From the NCBI GenBank assembly GCA_016223045.1, contig JACRPT010000135.1, positions 1-54,659 on the forward strand: a stretch of DNA of 54,659 nt, written 5' to 3'. The position numbers and the translations under genes are program-made. Source of the stretch: Candidatus Eiseniibacteriota bacterium (lineage in GTDB: Bacteria > Eisenbacteria > RBG-16-71-46). Under the pieces are notes generated by a model. That model had not been told where the DNA came from and did no database searches. It saw only the letters and a program-made list of their open reading frames with translations. Below are positions 1-10,150 of this stretch, one piece after another. Position 1 is the first letter of the stretch. The number at the start of each line of letters is the position of its first letter.

Positions 1-268
1 GCACGTCGCGCACCCGCACCGGCCAGCCCGGGATCTTGCCCCCAGCATCCAGCTCGTTCAGCGCCTCGGCGAACTCCCCGGAGCGCGCCGGCAGGAACGG
101 GAGGCCGAAGTCCACGGGCTGCCCGTTCACGCGCCTCGTGGCGCAGCGCCCGCCCACGCCGCGGGCGCGCTCCAGCACCACCGCGGGGACGCCGCGGCGG
201 GCCAGCTCGCGCGCGCAGGCGAGGCCGGCGACGCCGGCGCCCACCACCAGGACCTGCGGCCGCTCCAT
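1..268 (-). CDS. FAD-dependent amine oxidase-like oxidoreductase, N-terminal part
   Basis: The gene reads leftward from an ATG at 268 and runs off the window, so only about 89 residues are visible. The N-terminus is a classic FAD dinucleotide-binding fold: VLVVGAGVAGLACARELARR, then a strand ending in an acidic residue (VVLERA) and the GVGGRCATRR motif. That combination is typical of small NAD(P)/FAD oxidoreductases of the amine oxidase/renalase-like group. Substrate cannot be told. It is divergent from the UMF1 transporter, with only 40 bases between the two starts, so both promoters must lie in that gap or the genes are nearly leaderless. Confidence 0.75.
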   Translation of the reverse strand, partial: MERPQVLVVGAGVAGLACARELARRGVPAVVLERARGVGGRCATRRVNGQPVDFGLPFLPARSGEFAEALNELDAGGKIPGWPVRVRDV

Positions 269-308
269 GGTCGTCGAACATACCATCGGGTTCTGGTACT
301 CCTCCCGC

Positions 309-1751
309 ATGCGACAGGTTCCGGTGGGTCCCGCGCCGCACCGTGGCCCGGAGCCCGAGGCCGACGCCGCGCGGCGGAGCGCGGTGCGCGCGTGGTGCCT
401 CTACGACTGGGCCAACTCCGCGTTCGCGACCAGCGTCATCGCCGCCATCCTCCCGCCGTTCTTCGCCGCGGTGGCCGGCCGCGAGCTGCCCGGGCACCTC
501 GCCACCGCCGCCCGCGGCAACGCCCGCCCGGCCGCACTCCTGGTCGCCGCGGTGACCGGCCCGGTGCTGGGCGCGGCGGCCGACCACCTGGGGCGCAAGA
601 AGCCGCTGCTCTTCGCCTGCGTGGCGGTGGGCGCGGCCGCCACCGCGCTGCTCGGGCTCGTGCCGTGGGGCGGGTGGCACGCGCTGCTCGTGCTGTTCGC
701 CATCGCCTTCGTCGCCTTCGCGGCCGGCAACGTGCTCTACGACGCGCTGCTGCCCGGGGTCGCCGCGCCCGGCGAGATGGACCGCGTCTCCTCGCGCGGC
801 TTCGCCTACGGCTACGTCGGCGGCGGGCTGCTGCTGGCCGTGAACCTGGCGTGGATCCTGAAGCCGCGGGCCTTCGGGCTCGCCGACGCCGACGCGGCGA
901 CCCGGCTCTCGTTCGTGAGCGTGGCGCTGTGGTGGCTGCTGTTCTCGATCCCGCTCTTCCGCCGGGTCCCCGAGGCGCCGGGCGCGCGCGACGCGGGACC
1001 GCGGGCGGACACCGGCGACGCGGGAGCGCCGGCGGACGCCGGGGACGCAGGACTGCGGGCGGAAGCCGGCGGAGCGGGCGGCGCGGCGGCACCGGCGGGC
1101 GCGGAGCACGCAGGCCCGCCGGCGAGCCTGCCCGCCGCGGTGGCGCGACGCCTCGCCCGCACTATCGCGGGCGTGCGCCGGCAGCCCGAGCTGTTCCGCT
1201 TCCTGATCGCGTTCTGGCTCTACAGCGACGGCATCGGCACCATCATCAAGATGGCCGCCATCTACGGCGCGGAGATCGGGATCGGCCGCGCCGACCTGAT
1301 CGGCGCGCTGCTCCTGGTGCAGATCCTGGCCGCGCCCGCGAGCCTCGCGTTCGGCCGGATCGCCGGGCGCCTCGGCGCGCGCCCCGCGATCCTCGCCGGG
1401 CTCGCCGGCTATCTCGGCATCACGCTGTTCGCGTTCTTCCTCACCCGTCCCTGGCACTTCTGGGCGCTCGCCGCGCTGGTGGCGATGTTCCAGGGCGGTA
1501 CGCAGGCGCTGTCGCGCTCGCTCTTCGCGACGCTGGTGCCGCGCGCCCGCGTCGGCGAGCTGTTCGGTTTCTACTCGGTGAGCGAGAAGCTGGCCGGCGT
1601 CGTCGGCCCGCTGCTCTTCGGCCTGGTCGCGCAGGCGAGCGGCGCGGGACGGCTCGGCGTGCTCACGCTGCTCCCGTTCTTCCTCGGGGGCGGCTGGCTG
1701 CTCGCCACCGTGGACCTCGAGCGCGGGGCGCGGCGCGCGCGGGAGGGCTGA
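309..1751 (+). CDS. UMF1-family major facilitator transporter
   Basis: The 480-residue integral membrane protein is of the UMF1 (Atg22-like) branch of the major facilitator superfamily. The signature CLYDWANSAFATS lies near residue 30, followed by about twelve hydrophobic segments, GAAADHLGRKKPLL after TM2-3, and a second half beginning after a long cytoplasmic loop. Family members are thought to export amino acids or other small solutes; the substrate here is unknown. I chose the ATG at 309 because the sequence upstream belongs to the divergent gene. The central loop carries a 9-residue tandem repeat (see 990-1070), which lengthens this loop beyond what is usual. Confidence 0.85.
   Translation: MRQVPVGPAPHRGPEPEADAARRSAVRAWCLYDWANSAFATSVIAAILPPFFAAVAGRELPGHLATAARGNARPAALLVAAVTGPVLGAAADHLGRKKPLLFACVAVGAAATALLGLVPWGGWHALLVLFAIAFVAFAAGNVLYDALLPGVAAPGEMDRVSSRGFAYGYVGGGLLLAVNLAWILKPRAFGLADADAATRLSFVSVALWWLLFSIPLFRRVPEAPGARDAGPRADTGDAGAPADAGDAGLRAEAGGAGGAAAPAGAEHAGPPASLPAAVARRLARTIAGVRRQPELFRFLIAFWLYSDGIGTIIKMAAIYGAEIGIGRADLIGALLLVQILAAPASLAFGRIAGRLGARPAILAGLAGYLGITLFAFFLTRPWHFWALAALVAMFQGGTQALSRSLFATLVPRARVGELFGFYSVSEKLAGVVGPLLFGLVAQASGAGRLGVLTLLPFFLGGGWLLATVDLERGARRAREG
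990..1070 (+). repeat. 27-bp tandem repeat inside transporter loop
   Basis: Three in-frame 27-bp units encode DAGPRADTG, DAGAPADAG and DAGLRAEAG, then decay into Ala/Gly-rich sequence to about 1125. The units sit in the cytoplasmic loop between the two six-helix halves. Because the unit length is a multiple of three, copy-number change would lengthen the loop without breaking the frame. Confidence 0.7.
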
Positions 1752-1880
1752 GCGCCGGTCGCCGGTGGGCCGCCCGCCGGGGCGAACCCCGAGCGGCGGG
1801 CGCGGCGTGCGGGAGTCCCGCGGGTGCCGCCGACAGGCCGCAGCCGGGCCCGGTGGCCCATGCTCGCGCGCCCGGGAAGG

Positions 1881-1889
1881 TGCTAGCAT
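1881..1889 (+). promoter_or_regulatory. extended -10 promoter candidate for the response regulator
   Basis: GTGCTAGCAT ends at 1889, 71 bases before the ATG at 1961. It matches a GTGCTA(T/G) motif seen before several other genes in this window (13351, 20016 minus strand, 20083, 29988). The rest of 1752-1960 shows no gene. Confidence 0.4.
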
Positions 1890-1960
1890 CACGTCCGTCG
1901 GCAATGGCGCGTCCTCCCCACGGAACGTCCGGCCCCCGGGACCGGCGGAGGTGGCGCTTG

Positions 1961-2419
1961 ATGACGGACAGCGCGGTCCACATCCTGCTCGTCGAGGACA
2001 ACCCGAACGACGTCGAGCTGACACTGCACGCGCTGGCCGCGCGCGGGGTCACGGCCGAGATCCACGTGGCGCGCGACGGCGCGGAGGCGCTCGAGTACCT
2101 GCTCGGCGGCCCGCACGCGGCCCCGCGCGGGTCGCCCGCGCTCGTGCTGCTCGACCTCAGGCTGCCGCACGTGGACGGGCTCGAGGTGCTGCGGCGGATG
2201 CGGAGCCACGCGCGCACCCGGACGCTCCCCGTCATCGTGCTGACCTCGTCGCGCGACGACCGCGACGTCTTCGAGTGCCGCCAGCTCGGGGTGGCCGGCT
2301 ACATCGTCAAGCCGGTGGACCTCGGGCAGTTCCTCGAGGCCGTCCGCACGCTGGGGCTCCGCGGGCTGCCGTTCGAGCGCACGCCCGCCGCCGGCGGCAG
2401 GACCGGAGCCGCCGCATGA
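1961..2419 (+). CDS. single-domain response regulator (Rcp1-like)
   Basis: The 152-residue CheY-like receiver has nothing attached but a short Ala/Gly-rich tail. Visible receiver landmarks are the acidic pocket LLVEDNPNDVE, the phospho-acceptor Asp in VLLDLRLPHVDG, the conserved Thr/Ser in VIVLTSSRDD and the Lys in GYIVKPVDL. The NPNDVELTLHAL start and the inserted EYLLGG segment are typical of Rcp1-type regulators that pair with phytochrome-type kinases. A GGAGG lies about 10 bases before the ATG. The stop overlaps the ATG of the next gene (ATGA), so the two are translationally coupled and probably partners. Confidence 0.9.
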   Translation: MTDSAVHILLVEDNPNDVELTLHALAARGVTAEIHVARDGAEALEYLLGGPHAAPRGSPALVLLDLRLPHVDGLEVLRRMRSHARTRTLPVIVLTSSRDDRDVFECRQLGVAGYIVKPVDLGQFLEAVRTLGLRGLPFERTPAAGGRTGAAA

Positions 2420-3963
2420 GGAGCTCGCAGCAGCCCGCGCACGGCGCGGCCCGCGGCGCCACGCCCGAGCCGCTCCGCGTCCTCATCGTCGAGGACGTCC
2501 CGGCCGACGCCGAGCTGATGGTCCACGAGCTGCGGCGCGCCGGCTACGCGCCGTCGTGGGCCCGCGTGGACACCGAGGCCGACTACCTCGCCCGCCTCGA
2601 CCCGGGCCCCGACGTGATCCTCGCCGATTACCGCCTGCCGGGGTTCGATGCGCTGAGCGCGCTCTACCACCTCGAGGTGCGCGGCCTCGACATCCCGTTC
2701 CTGATCGTGAGCGGTGCGATCAGCGAGGAGGCCGCGGTGGCGTGCATGAGGCTCGGCGCCGCCGACCACGTGCCCAAGGACCGCCTGATGCGCCTCGGCC
2801 AGGCGGTGGCGCGCGCGCTCGAGGAGAAGCGCCGCCGCGCCGAGAAGGAGCGCGCCGAGCACGCGCTGCGCGAGAGCGAGGAGCGCTTCCGGCTGCTGGT
2901 CGAGGGCGGCGAGGACTACGCCATCGTGATGCTCGACCCCGACGGACGCGTGGTGAGCTGGAACCCGGGCGCCGAGCGCATCCACGGCTACACCGCCGAG
3001 GAGATCCTCGGCCAGCCGTTCGCGCGCTTCCACACGCCCGAGGACGTCGAGCGCGGCAAGCCCGAGCAGGAGCTGGAGGTCGCCGCCACCGAGGAGCGCT
3101 ACGAGGACCGCGGCTGGCGCGTGCGCAAGGACGGGACGCGCTTCTGGGCCGACGTGGTGATCACCGCGCTGCACCACGAGAGCGGCGAGCTGCGCGGCTT
3201 CTCCAAGGTCACGCGCGACATCACCGAGCGCCGCCGCGCCGAAGAGGCGCTGGCGCGCCAGTCGCAGGAGCTGGCGCGCGCGCACGCCGAGCTCGAAGTG
3301 TTCACGCACGTGGCCTCGCGCGACCTGCGCGAGCCGCTGCGGGCCATCGAGGCGGCGGCGCGCCGGCTCGCGGAGCGACGGGATGGACGCGCCGACGTGG
3401 AGCTCGAGGCTTCCGCTGCCGGCATCCTCGACGCCGTGGCGCGCATGCAGGGGCTGCTCGACGAACTGCTCGCCTACTCGCGCGCGGGCTCGGGCGGCAG
3501 CGCGTTCGTGGCGACCGACTGCGGCGCCGTGCTCGACGCCGCGCTCGCGAGCCTGAGGGCCGACATTGAGGCGAGCGGCGCGCGGATCACGCGCGGGCCG
3601 CTGCCCGAGGTGACCGCCGATTCCGGGCAGCTCGTCCAGCTCTTCCAGAACCTGATCGCGAACGCCATCCGCTACCGCGGCAGCGCCGCGCCCGAGGTGT
3701 GCGTCACGGCCGGGCGCGAGGGTGGCGCCTGGCGCTTCCGCGTGCGCGACAACGGCCCGGGCATCCCGCCCGGGCTGGGCGAGCGCGTGCTCCAGCTGCT
3801 GCCGCGGGCGCGCGCCGGCGCCGACGGGCGCGGCTCCGGCATCGGGCTCGCGATCTGCCGCACCATCGTCGAGCGCCACGGCGGGACGATCGGGTTCGAC
3901 TCCGAGCCCGGCCGCGGCACGACCTTCTGGTTCACGCTCCCCGAAGGCCCGCACGACGCGTGA
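2416..3963 (+). CDS. REC-PAS-histidine-kinase-like protein lacking the phospho-accepting His
   Basis: The 515-residue cytoplasmic signalling protein has these domains in order: a receiver at about 20-140 (acceptor Asp in ILADYRLPGF), a coiled linker, a PAS domain at about 155-280 (FRLLVEGGEDYAIVML to TRDITERRRAEE), a dimerisation helix pair at about 290-370, and an ATPase domain to the end with N-box QNLIANAIRY, DNGPGIPPG and GSGIGLAI. In this phytochrome-like kinase class the H-box normally reads ASHDLREPLR. Here it reads ASRDLREPLR, so Arg302 (codon CGC at 3319-3321) replaces the acceptor His, while the ATP site looks intact. It may be a pseudokinase or act through other residues. It is coupled by ATGA to the regulator upstream. 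Confidence 0.88.
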   Translation: MRSSQQPAHGAARGATPEPLRVLIVEDVPADAELMVHELRRAGYAPSWARVDTEADYLARLDPGPDVILADYRLPGFDALSALYHLEVRGLDIPFLIVSGAISEEAAVACMRLGAADHVPKDRLMRLGQAVARALEEKRRRAEKERAEHALRESEERFRLLVEGGEDYAIVMLDPDGRVVSWNPGAERIHGYTAEEILGQPFARFHTPEDVERGKPEQELEVAATEERYEDRGWRVRKDGTRFWADVVITALHHESGELRGFSKVTRDITERRRAEEALARQSQELARAHAELEVFTHVASRDLREPLRAIEAAARRLAERRDGRADVELEASAAGILDAVARMQGLLDELLAYSRAGSGGSAFVATDCGAVLDAALASLRADIEASGARITRGPLPEVTADSGQLVQLFQNLIANAIRYRGSAAPEVCVTAGREGGAWRFRVRDNGPGIPPGLGERVLQLLPRARAGADGRGSGIGLAICRTIVERHGGTIGFDSEPGRGTTFWFTLPEGPHDA

Positions 3964-4021
3964 GCGGCGGGTTCGGCGCGCGACGTGAGGGGTGCGTGGC
4001 GGCGGTGGCGCGTGCGCCGCG

Positions 4022-5056
4022 TCAGCGACGCCGCTTCGCCGACTTCTTCGCCTTCGGCCTGCGCGCCGCCTCCGCGCGCGTTCTCTTCCGTATCGCGCGC
4101 CCCGCGATCGCGCGCTCGACCGCCCGCCACGCCGCGGCGTCGAGCTTCACCTCGGTCGCCCCCAGGTTCTCCTCGAGCTGGGCGGCCGAGGTGGCGCCGA
4201 TGATGGCGCTCGAGACCTCGGGGTGGCGGAGCACCCACGCGATCGCGACCTGCGCCGGGGTGCCGGCGCCCGACTTCGCGCACCACGCGGCGAAGCGCTC
4301 GGCCGCCGCGATGTTCTCAGGGGTCAGCGCCTTCTCCGAGGACAGGAAATTCGCGAACGCCCCCGTGACGCGGCTCCCCTCCGGTCTTGCGCCGCCCGCG
4401 TACTTGTTGGTGAGCACGCCCTGCGCGAGCGGCGAGTAAGCGATGAGCCCGATCCCGGCGCGGCGGCAGAAGGCCGCGTGCTCCGCTTCGACGCGGCGGT
4501 CGAGCAGGTTCCAGCGCGGCTGGCTCGACACGAACGGGTCCCAGCCGCGCGCCTTCTGGTACGCCACCGCCTTCTGCGCCAGCGGCGCGTGGTGGTCGAA
4601 GTTCGAGAACCCGACGTAGCGCGCCTTGCCGGCGCGCACCAGGTCCTCGAAGGCGCGCAGCGTCTCCTCGATCGGCGTGTCCTTATCCGGCGCGTGCGCC
4701 TGGTAGAGGTCCACGTAGTCCACGCCGAGACGCCTGAGGCTCTGGTCCATGGCGTCGAAGATGTGCTTGCGCGAGAGCCCCGCCCCCAGCGGGCCCTCCC
4801 ACACCCGCCCCATCACCTTGGTCGCCACCACCACCTGCTCGCGCGGCAGGTCCCGGAGCGCCCGCCCCAGCACCGTCTCGGCCGCGCCGCGCACGTAGAC
4901 GTCGGCGGTGTCGAACAGGTTGACCCCCAGGTCGAACGCGCGGTGGATGATGCGCACGGCGTCGGCCTCGCCGACCGTGCCCCCGTAGGTGGTCCACGAG
5001 CCGAGCGAGACCTCCGAGACCTTGAGACCGGCGCTGCCGAGACGGCGGTAGTTCAT
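4022..5056 (-). CDS. aldo/keto reductase (Kv-beta/YghZ-like)
   Basis: The 344-residue cytosolic NADPH-dependent (alpha/beta)8 oxidoreductase carries the expected motifs: the start MNYRRLGSAGLKVSEVSLGS, catalytic Asp/Tyr in NLFDTADVY, Lys in VVATKVMG, HAPDKDTPIEET, SNFDHH, and the cofactor segment IAYSPLAQGVLTNKY with SSAIIGAT near the end. The C-terminus is a Lys/Arg-rich tail. The ATG at 5056 follows GGGAGGAG and keeps the strictly conserved MNYRRLG start. A diverged 24-codon copy of this same start lies at 5803-5874, next to hsdS. The physiological aldehyde or ketone is unknown. Confidence 0.9.
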   Translation of the reverse strand: MNYRRLGSAGLKVSEVSLGSWTTYGGTVGEADAVRIIHRAFDLGVNLFDTADVYVRGAAETVLGRALRDLPREQVVVATKVMGRVWEGPLGAGLSRKHIFDAMDQSLRRLGVDYVDLYQAHAPDKDTPIEETLRAFEDLVRAGKARYVGFSNFDHHAPLAQKAVAYQKARGWDPFVSSQPRWNLLDRRVEAEHAAFCRRAGIGLIAYSPLAQGVLTNKYAGGARPEGSRVTGAFANFLSSEKALTPENIAAAERFAAWCAKSGAGTPAQVAIAWVLRHPEVSSAIIGATSAAQLEENLGATEVKLDAAAWRAVERAIAGRAIRKRTRAEAARRPKAKKSAKRRR

Positions 5057-5096
5057 GAACGGGCTCCTCCCGGGGCCATTCGCCAGCATGCGGGCG

Positions 5097-5639
5097 TCAC
5101 GGCGACGTGGCCGAGAGCTGGACGAACACGTGCGTCCAGCGGTTCTGGATGCGGCCGATGCCGTGATGGGTGTACAGGCAGTTCTCGAGGTTGGCGCGGT
5201 GGCGACGGCTCTTCATCCAGGCCGCGAGGACCTCGCGCGCCGTCCCCTGCCCGGCGGCGATGTTCTCCCCGGCGGAATGGAACTCGATCATCGAGTCCTG
5301 GATCCGGTCGAAGGAGTCATCGCCGTCGGGATTCACGTGGGAGAAGAACCTCCTGCCGGCCATGTCGGCACTGTGCTTCTCCGCGACCCGGGCGAGACGC
5401 GCGTCCCAGGCGAGCGGCGGGCATCCAATCCGGACGCGGCGCTCGTTCACGAGCCGCACCAGCTCGCGCACCTCGGGATCAGCGATCGCCGGCTCGCCGT
5501 GCAGAGCGGCGCCGGCGCGTCCCGCGTCCATGCGCAGCGCCGGGATGCCCGCCGCGGCGAGTCCGGCGAGCAGCAGCAGGGCGAACGCGCGATGCGCGGT
5601 CGTGCTCACGTGGCGTGGTTCACTGCGGACCCAGATCAT
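5097..5639 (-). CDS. secreted CAP/SCP-domain protein
   Basis: The 180-residue protein has an N-terminal hydrophobic segment (ALLLLAGLAAAGIPAL), suggesting export, followed by a bacterial CAP (SCP/PR1-like) domain. Visible landmarks are LVNERRVRIGCPPLAWDARL, the first His of HSADM, FFSHVNPDG, the GENIAAGQGTA strand, and the WMKSRRHRANLEN helix, which together carry the family's His/Glu site. The function of bacterial CAP proteins is mostly unknown. An in-frame GTG at 5609 is an alternative start; neither has a strong ribosome site. The stop lies 40 bases before the aldo/keto reductase start, so the two probably share a transcript. Confidence 0.85.
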   Translation of the reverse strand: MIWVRSEPRHVSTTAHRAFALLLLAGLAAAGIPALRMDAGRAGAALHGEPAIADPEVRELVRLVNERRVRIGCPPLAWDARLARVAEKHSADMAGRRFFSHVNPDGDDSFDRIQDSMIEFHSAGENIAAGQGTAREVLAAWMKSRRHRANLENCLYTHHGIGRIQNRWTHVFVQLSATSP

Positions 5640-5690
5640 TCTCGCTGGTCGGTCCGGCGGGCCGCTTCCAGTCCCGCCAAGACGCCCGGC

Positions 5691-5700
5691 AGTGTAGCGC
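5691..5700 (-). promoter_or_regulatory. -10-like element for the CAP gene
   Basis: On the minus strand the sequence reads GCGCTACACT, with TACACT as the -10, about 52 bases before the CAP start at 5639. It resembles the GTGCTA(T/G) motif found before other genes here, with one mismatch. Confidence 0.3.
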
Positions 5701-5721
5701 CACCCCCCGGCTGCCGGAAGG

Positions 5722-5874
5722 TCACGGGCGCGGACTTACGGAGGATTCGCCGTGGCTCGGTGCGGACGCGGGCTCGCGCCGGAAGGTGACCATGCGCCCT
5801 GCGTGGGTGGTCCACGAGCCGAGCCAGATCTCCGAAACCTTGAGTCCGATGCTCCCGAGATGGCGGTAGTTCAT
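5722..5874 (-). pseudogene. 5' fragment of an aldo/keto reductase gene
   Basis: The reading frame starts with ATG at 5874, overlapping the hsdS stop (ATGA). Its first 24 codons (5803-5874) match the intact aldo/keto reductase start at 5056: MNYRHLGSIGLKVSEIWLGS against MNYRRLGSAGLKVSEVSLGS, with 63 of 72 bases identical. After TTH the similarity ends and the frame runs on for 26 unrelated codons to TGA at 5722. It is either a remnant of a second reductase truncated when the defence island settled here, or a copied gene start. It is not expected to be functional. Confidence 0.75.
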
Positions 5875-7042
5875 GAGGAGGCTCCGGGCACTTCAGTTTC
5901 CGCTCCGAGCAAGCGATGAACGTGCGACTTCATCAGCCCCTGGGCTAGCGCTGAGCAATCCTCGTGGAGGCTGCGCACGTGCTCAACCTGCATCATCAGC
6001 TCGACGAACATCTTCTGTCGATCGAGGTGAGGTACAGGAACTTCGATCCTCTCAAGCTTCTCGACACCGAGCGTTCGATTGCGCCCTGCTCCTCCCGGCG
6101 AAGCCTCCCCCAGCTCGCTCAACCCGCGTGGGGTCAGGAAGTGAAAGCAGAGGAACTGCGACAGAGCAGTATGCGGCTCAGGAACGCAGGTGATGTAGCG
6201 ATGCGAGCCGATCAGCCCATCCTCCGCATCGCTCGCCACTGCGACCGCGCCCTCCCACGCGAACACGTTCATGAAGATCAGATCGCCTCGTCGGATCGTG
6301 TACACCCGCTTGTCTCCCAAGACCAGCCCATCGACTGGCGGCTTGCGGAAGAGACCGCGACCGAAGCTGCGGGTCCCGATCTCGAGGTAGCGCCTGTCTG
6401 GATGCACTTCCACCGGGCGGCGGACCACTGGTGCGATCCCACGCATCGGGCAGCGCTCGGCGCCCTCGATCAGACGCGAATAGGCACCCAAGAGGAGACC
6501 TTCGAGCTGCCGCCCGGCAGTGGCGCGCTCGTCTCGGCATCGATCGATGAGGCGCGCGGCGCTCTCAACGGTCGCGACGATTCGCCTCTGCTCGGGCAGT
6601 GGCGGGAGCGGCAACTCGACGTCAAGGAAGCGTTCGGGAGAAACTGAATCTCGACGCGCGCCCATTCCCCGGGCCCCCCGCTGTAGCGCGGCCCACAGTG
6701 CTGGCAACCTGCAATACCACTCGACGTAGGTCGCGTCTGCTCTGCCGCGTCTCGGCCTGAACGTCGGGAACTGAGGAGAAAGGAAGTTCCCATCGAAAGC
6801 GTCCGTTACCCTTGCAATGGCTCCTTCCCAAGCCTTCAACTGGCTGAGAACGATCTGCCCCGTGCGCAGCCTGTGAAGTCGCGGGTACGTCGTCTCGGCG
6901 CCAAGCAGCGGACTTCGGTGGAAGAGCCCTCGGCCGAAGCTGTAAACGCCAGCCATCGGGTAGACGTCAGTCGGAACCACCGCGACTGCATCCACGTCAA
7001 GCGTGAGCACCTCCCCCAGCCGCACCATCGGCCACTTCACGC

Positions 7043-7046
<4 letters not shown>
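5871..7046 (-). CDS. hsdS: type I restriction-modification specificity subunit HsdS
   Basis: The 391-residue DNA-recognition subunit sets the target sequence of the HsdM/HsdR complex. Two target-recognition halves are visible. Each carries the same SFGRGLF segment followed by KAWEGA or FAWEGA, and each is followed by a conserved helical spacer (LPLPPLPEQRRIVATVESAA; VPVPHLDRQKMFVELMMQ). A GTG at 7046 overlaps the hsdM stop (GTGA) and follows GGAGGCGGAGAA, so I prefer it to the internal ATG at 7028. Base composition is clearly less GC-rich than the flanks, as expected for an acquired, fast-evolving recognition gene. The stop overlaps the reductase fragment. Confidence 0.92.
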
Positions 7047-8620
<1,574 letters not shown>

Positions 8621-8645
8621 GGGAGCGTATTCCTTCCTTGCGGTT

Positions 8646-9530
8646 TCACGTCAGATCGAGGCTCTGCCAGAGCTGGCTGAGCAAGCGGTATGCGTCATCG
8701 AGTGTCGTCGCGGTCACGCCGGTTTCCAGAACCAGGGCTTCGTACGGGCGCGCCCAATCCGCCGGCGGACGAGGGAAGTCGGGCTCAACCTTGAACGGTG
8801 ACGCTTGGGCGAATGTCGTTCGGACCGCAGGCGCCAACCGACGAGGCTCCGGCAGCCCACGCTCGACAAACAGCACAAGGTCGACGAGGTCCTTCACCCT
8901 CGTGCGCACGGCGCTCGCCCGCGGGCGCACGTACGCGTGGAGCTTCTCGGCGAAGTGCTGCTCGCGGGATACGACGCGGAAGCGGGCCGGCGGAATACCG
9001 GCGAAGTCGAGAAGGTCCTGGCCACTCTTCCATTCCGGCTCACCAGTGACAGGATCGTCCTGCACCACGTCAACCGCGAAGGACTGGAAGACGCGCCCGT
9101 CGAGCCACGCGGCAACCGGGAATCCGAGGCCACGCTCGGGCACGCCCATGAGCACTCGGTTGGGCTTGCTGACATCGAAGTCGAAGAAGTCCTTGAGATC
9201 TCTCGCCGCGGCATCAAGCAGGCGTTGATGCACAACCTCGGCGGATTCGCGAGACGACTCGACCTCGCCAAGTCGAGTCACAGCCAGGTCCATGTCCCTC
9301 GTTGATCGAGCCCCGAACCCGTAGCGGACTTCGAGCGCATAGCCGCCTTTCACCAGCCAGCAAGCACCATCTTCCCCATGGAACAGCCGTGCGAGAAGGC
9401 GATCGAAGGCAACAAGGCGGCGGAAGCGGACGAGGTCGTCCGACCCGGCACGGGAGCGATTCCTCAGACGGGCGTCAAGAGCCTGCGCGAACGCCCGCGG
9501 TGTCTGGTAACCCCCTTCCCTCGCGGTCAT
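8646..9530 (-). CDS. abiEii: AbiEii-type nucleotidyltransferase toxin
   Basis: The 294-residue protein is the toxin of the type IV AbiE system, in which phage infection or antitoxin loss leads to growth arrest. The nucleotidyltransferase core is visible: WLVKGGYALEVRYG followed by RSTRDMDLAV (the G-[GS] and DxD-type motifs). The conserved later block includes REQHFAEKLHAYVRP and RVKDLVDLVLFV, which carries the family's Lys/Asp motifs. ATG at 9530 overlaps the abiEi stop by four bases, the arrangement typical of antitoxin-toxin pairs. It sits inside a type I restriction operon, between abiEi and hsdM. Confidence 0.9.
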   Translation of the reverse strand: MTAREGGYQTPRAFAQALDARLRNRSRAGSDDLVRFRRLVAFDRLLARLFHGEDGACWLVKGGYALEVRYGFGARSTRDMDLAVTRLGEVESSRESAEVVHQRLLDAAARDLKDFFDFDVSKPNRVLMGVPERGLGFPVAAWLDGRVFQSFAVDVVQDDPVTGEPEWKSGQDLLDFAGIPPARFRVVSREQHFAEKLHAYVRPRASAVRTRVKDLVDLVLFVERGLPEPRRLAPAVRTTFAQASPFKVEPDFPRPPADWARPYEALVLETGVTATTLDDAYRLLSQLWQSLDLT

Positions 9531-10141
9531 GCCACACGCTCACCGAGAGCGAGCAGCGCAGTGAGCACTCGTTCGCGGGCGTCGTGGGGCAGGCCAACCT
9601 CGAGAAGGGCCCTGCGAGTGACGAGTCCATGTTCCAGTGCATCTCGAATGGCGCCCTCGAGGTGTTCTACGCTTACCGAACTGCAGGCGATGTCTCTGAT
9701 CGTCCGTATCGGCGTCGTGACCAGCACGCCCTCACGTTCGGTGATCTCCTTCGGGTCCAGCACGGCTCGGTGCATGACCAGGCCTACCGGGGGCTGCTTG
9801 CGAAATGTGGGGGGCACGGTGAAGTGCATCTTCGCGGGCATCAGGTCGCTGATGTCGTAGATCACGCAGGCCGTCTCGTGCGAGGCCACGGCCTGGATGC
9901 GTCCGCTGCGATTGCGGCTCCAGAGCTGCCAGAGCACGTAGTGCTCGAACGGCGAGCCGGGGAAGTCGGGGAAGCGGAAGATACCGCGCCCAAGCTGCTC
10001 CCAGTTCCCGCGCTGGCGGTGGAAGTGCTGCTGCGGGTAGTCGTAGCCCACCGACTTGGCCTGAGCCGACGTGAAATAGCCTGCCTGCCCGGACGCGATG
10101 GTCCGGAGAGCCCGCTCCATGTCCTTCGGGTTCCTCTTCAT
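9527..10141 (-). CDS. abiEi: AbiEi-type antitoxin / transcriptional repressor
   Basis: The 204-residue protein has an N-terminal winged helix (residues about 10-65, GYFTSAQAKSVGYDYPQQHFHRQRGNWEQL) and the AbiEi C-terminal domain (HETACVIYDISDLMP, FRKQPPVGLVMHRAVL, ITEREGVLVTTPIRTIRDIA). In studied AbiE systems the antitoxin represses its own promoter by binding inverted repeats. A matching inverted repeat lies immediately upstream at 10151-10223. It is the first gene of abiEi-abiEii-hsdM-hsdS. Confidence 0.92.
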   Translation of the reverse strand: MKRNPKDMERALRTIASGQAGYFTSAQAKSVGYDYPQQHFHRQRGNWEQLGRGIFRFPDFPGSPFEHYVLWQLWSRNRSGRIQAVASHETACVIYDISDLMPAKMHFTVPPTFRKQPPVGLVMHRAVLDPKEITEREGVLVTTPIRTIRDIACSSVSVEHLEGAIRDALEHGLVTRRALLEVGLPHDARERVLTALLALGERVA

Positions 10142-10150
10142 GGCGCATAG

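Noticed and set aside
392-1960. Long continuous frame upstream of the response regulator
   Set aside because: It lies out of frame over the UMF1 gene and is Arg-rich; the real start at 1961 has GGAGG and begins exactly at the receiver domain.
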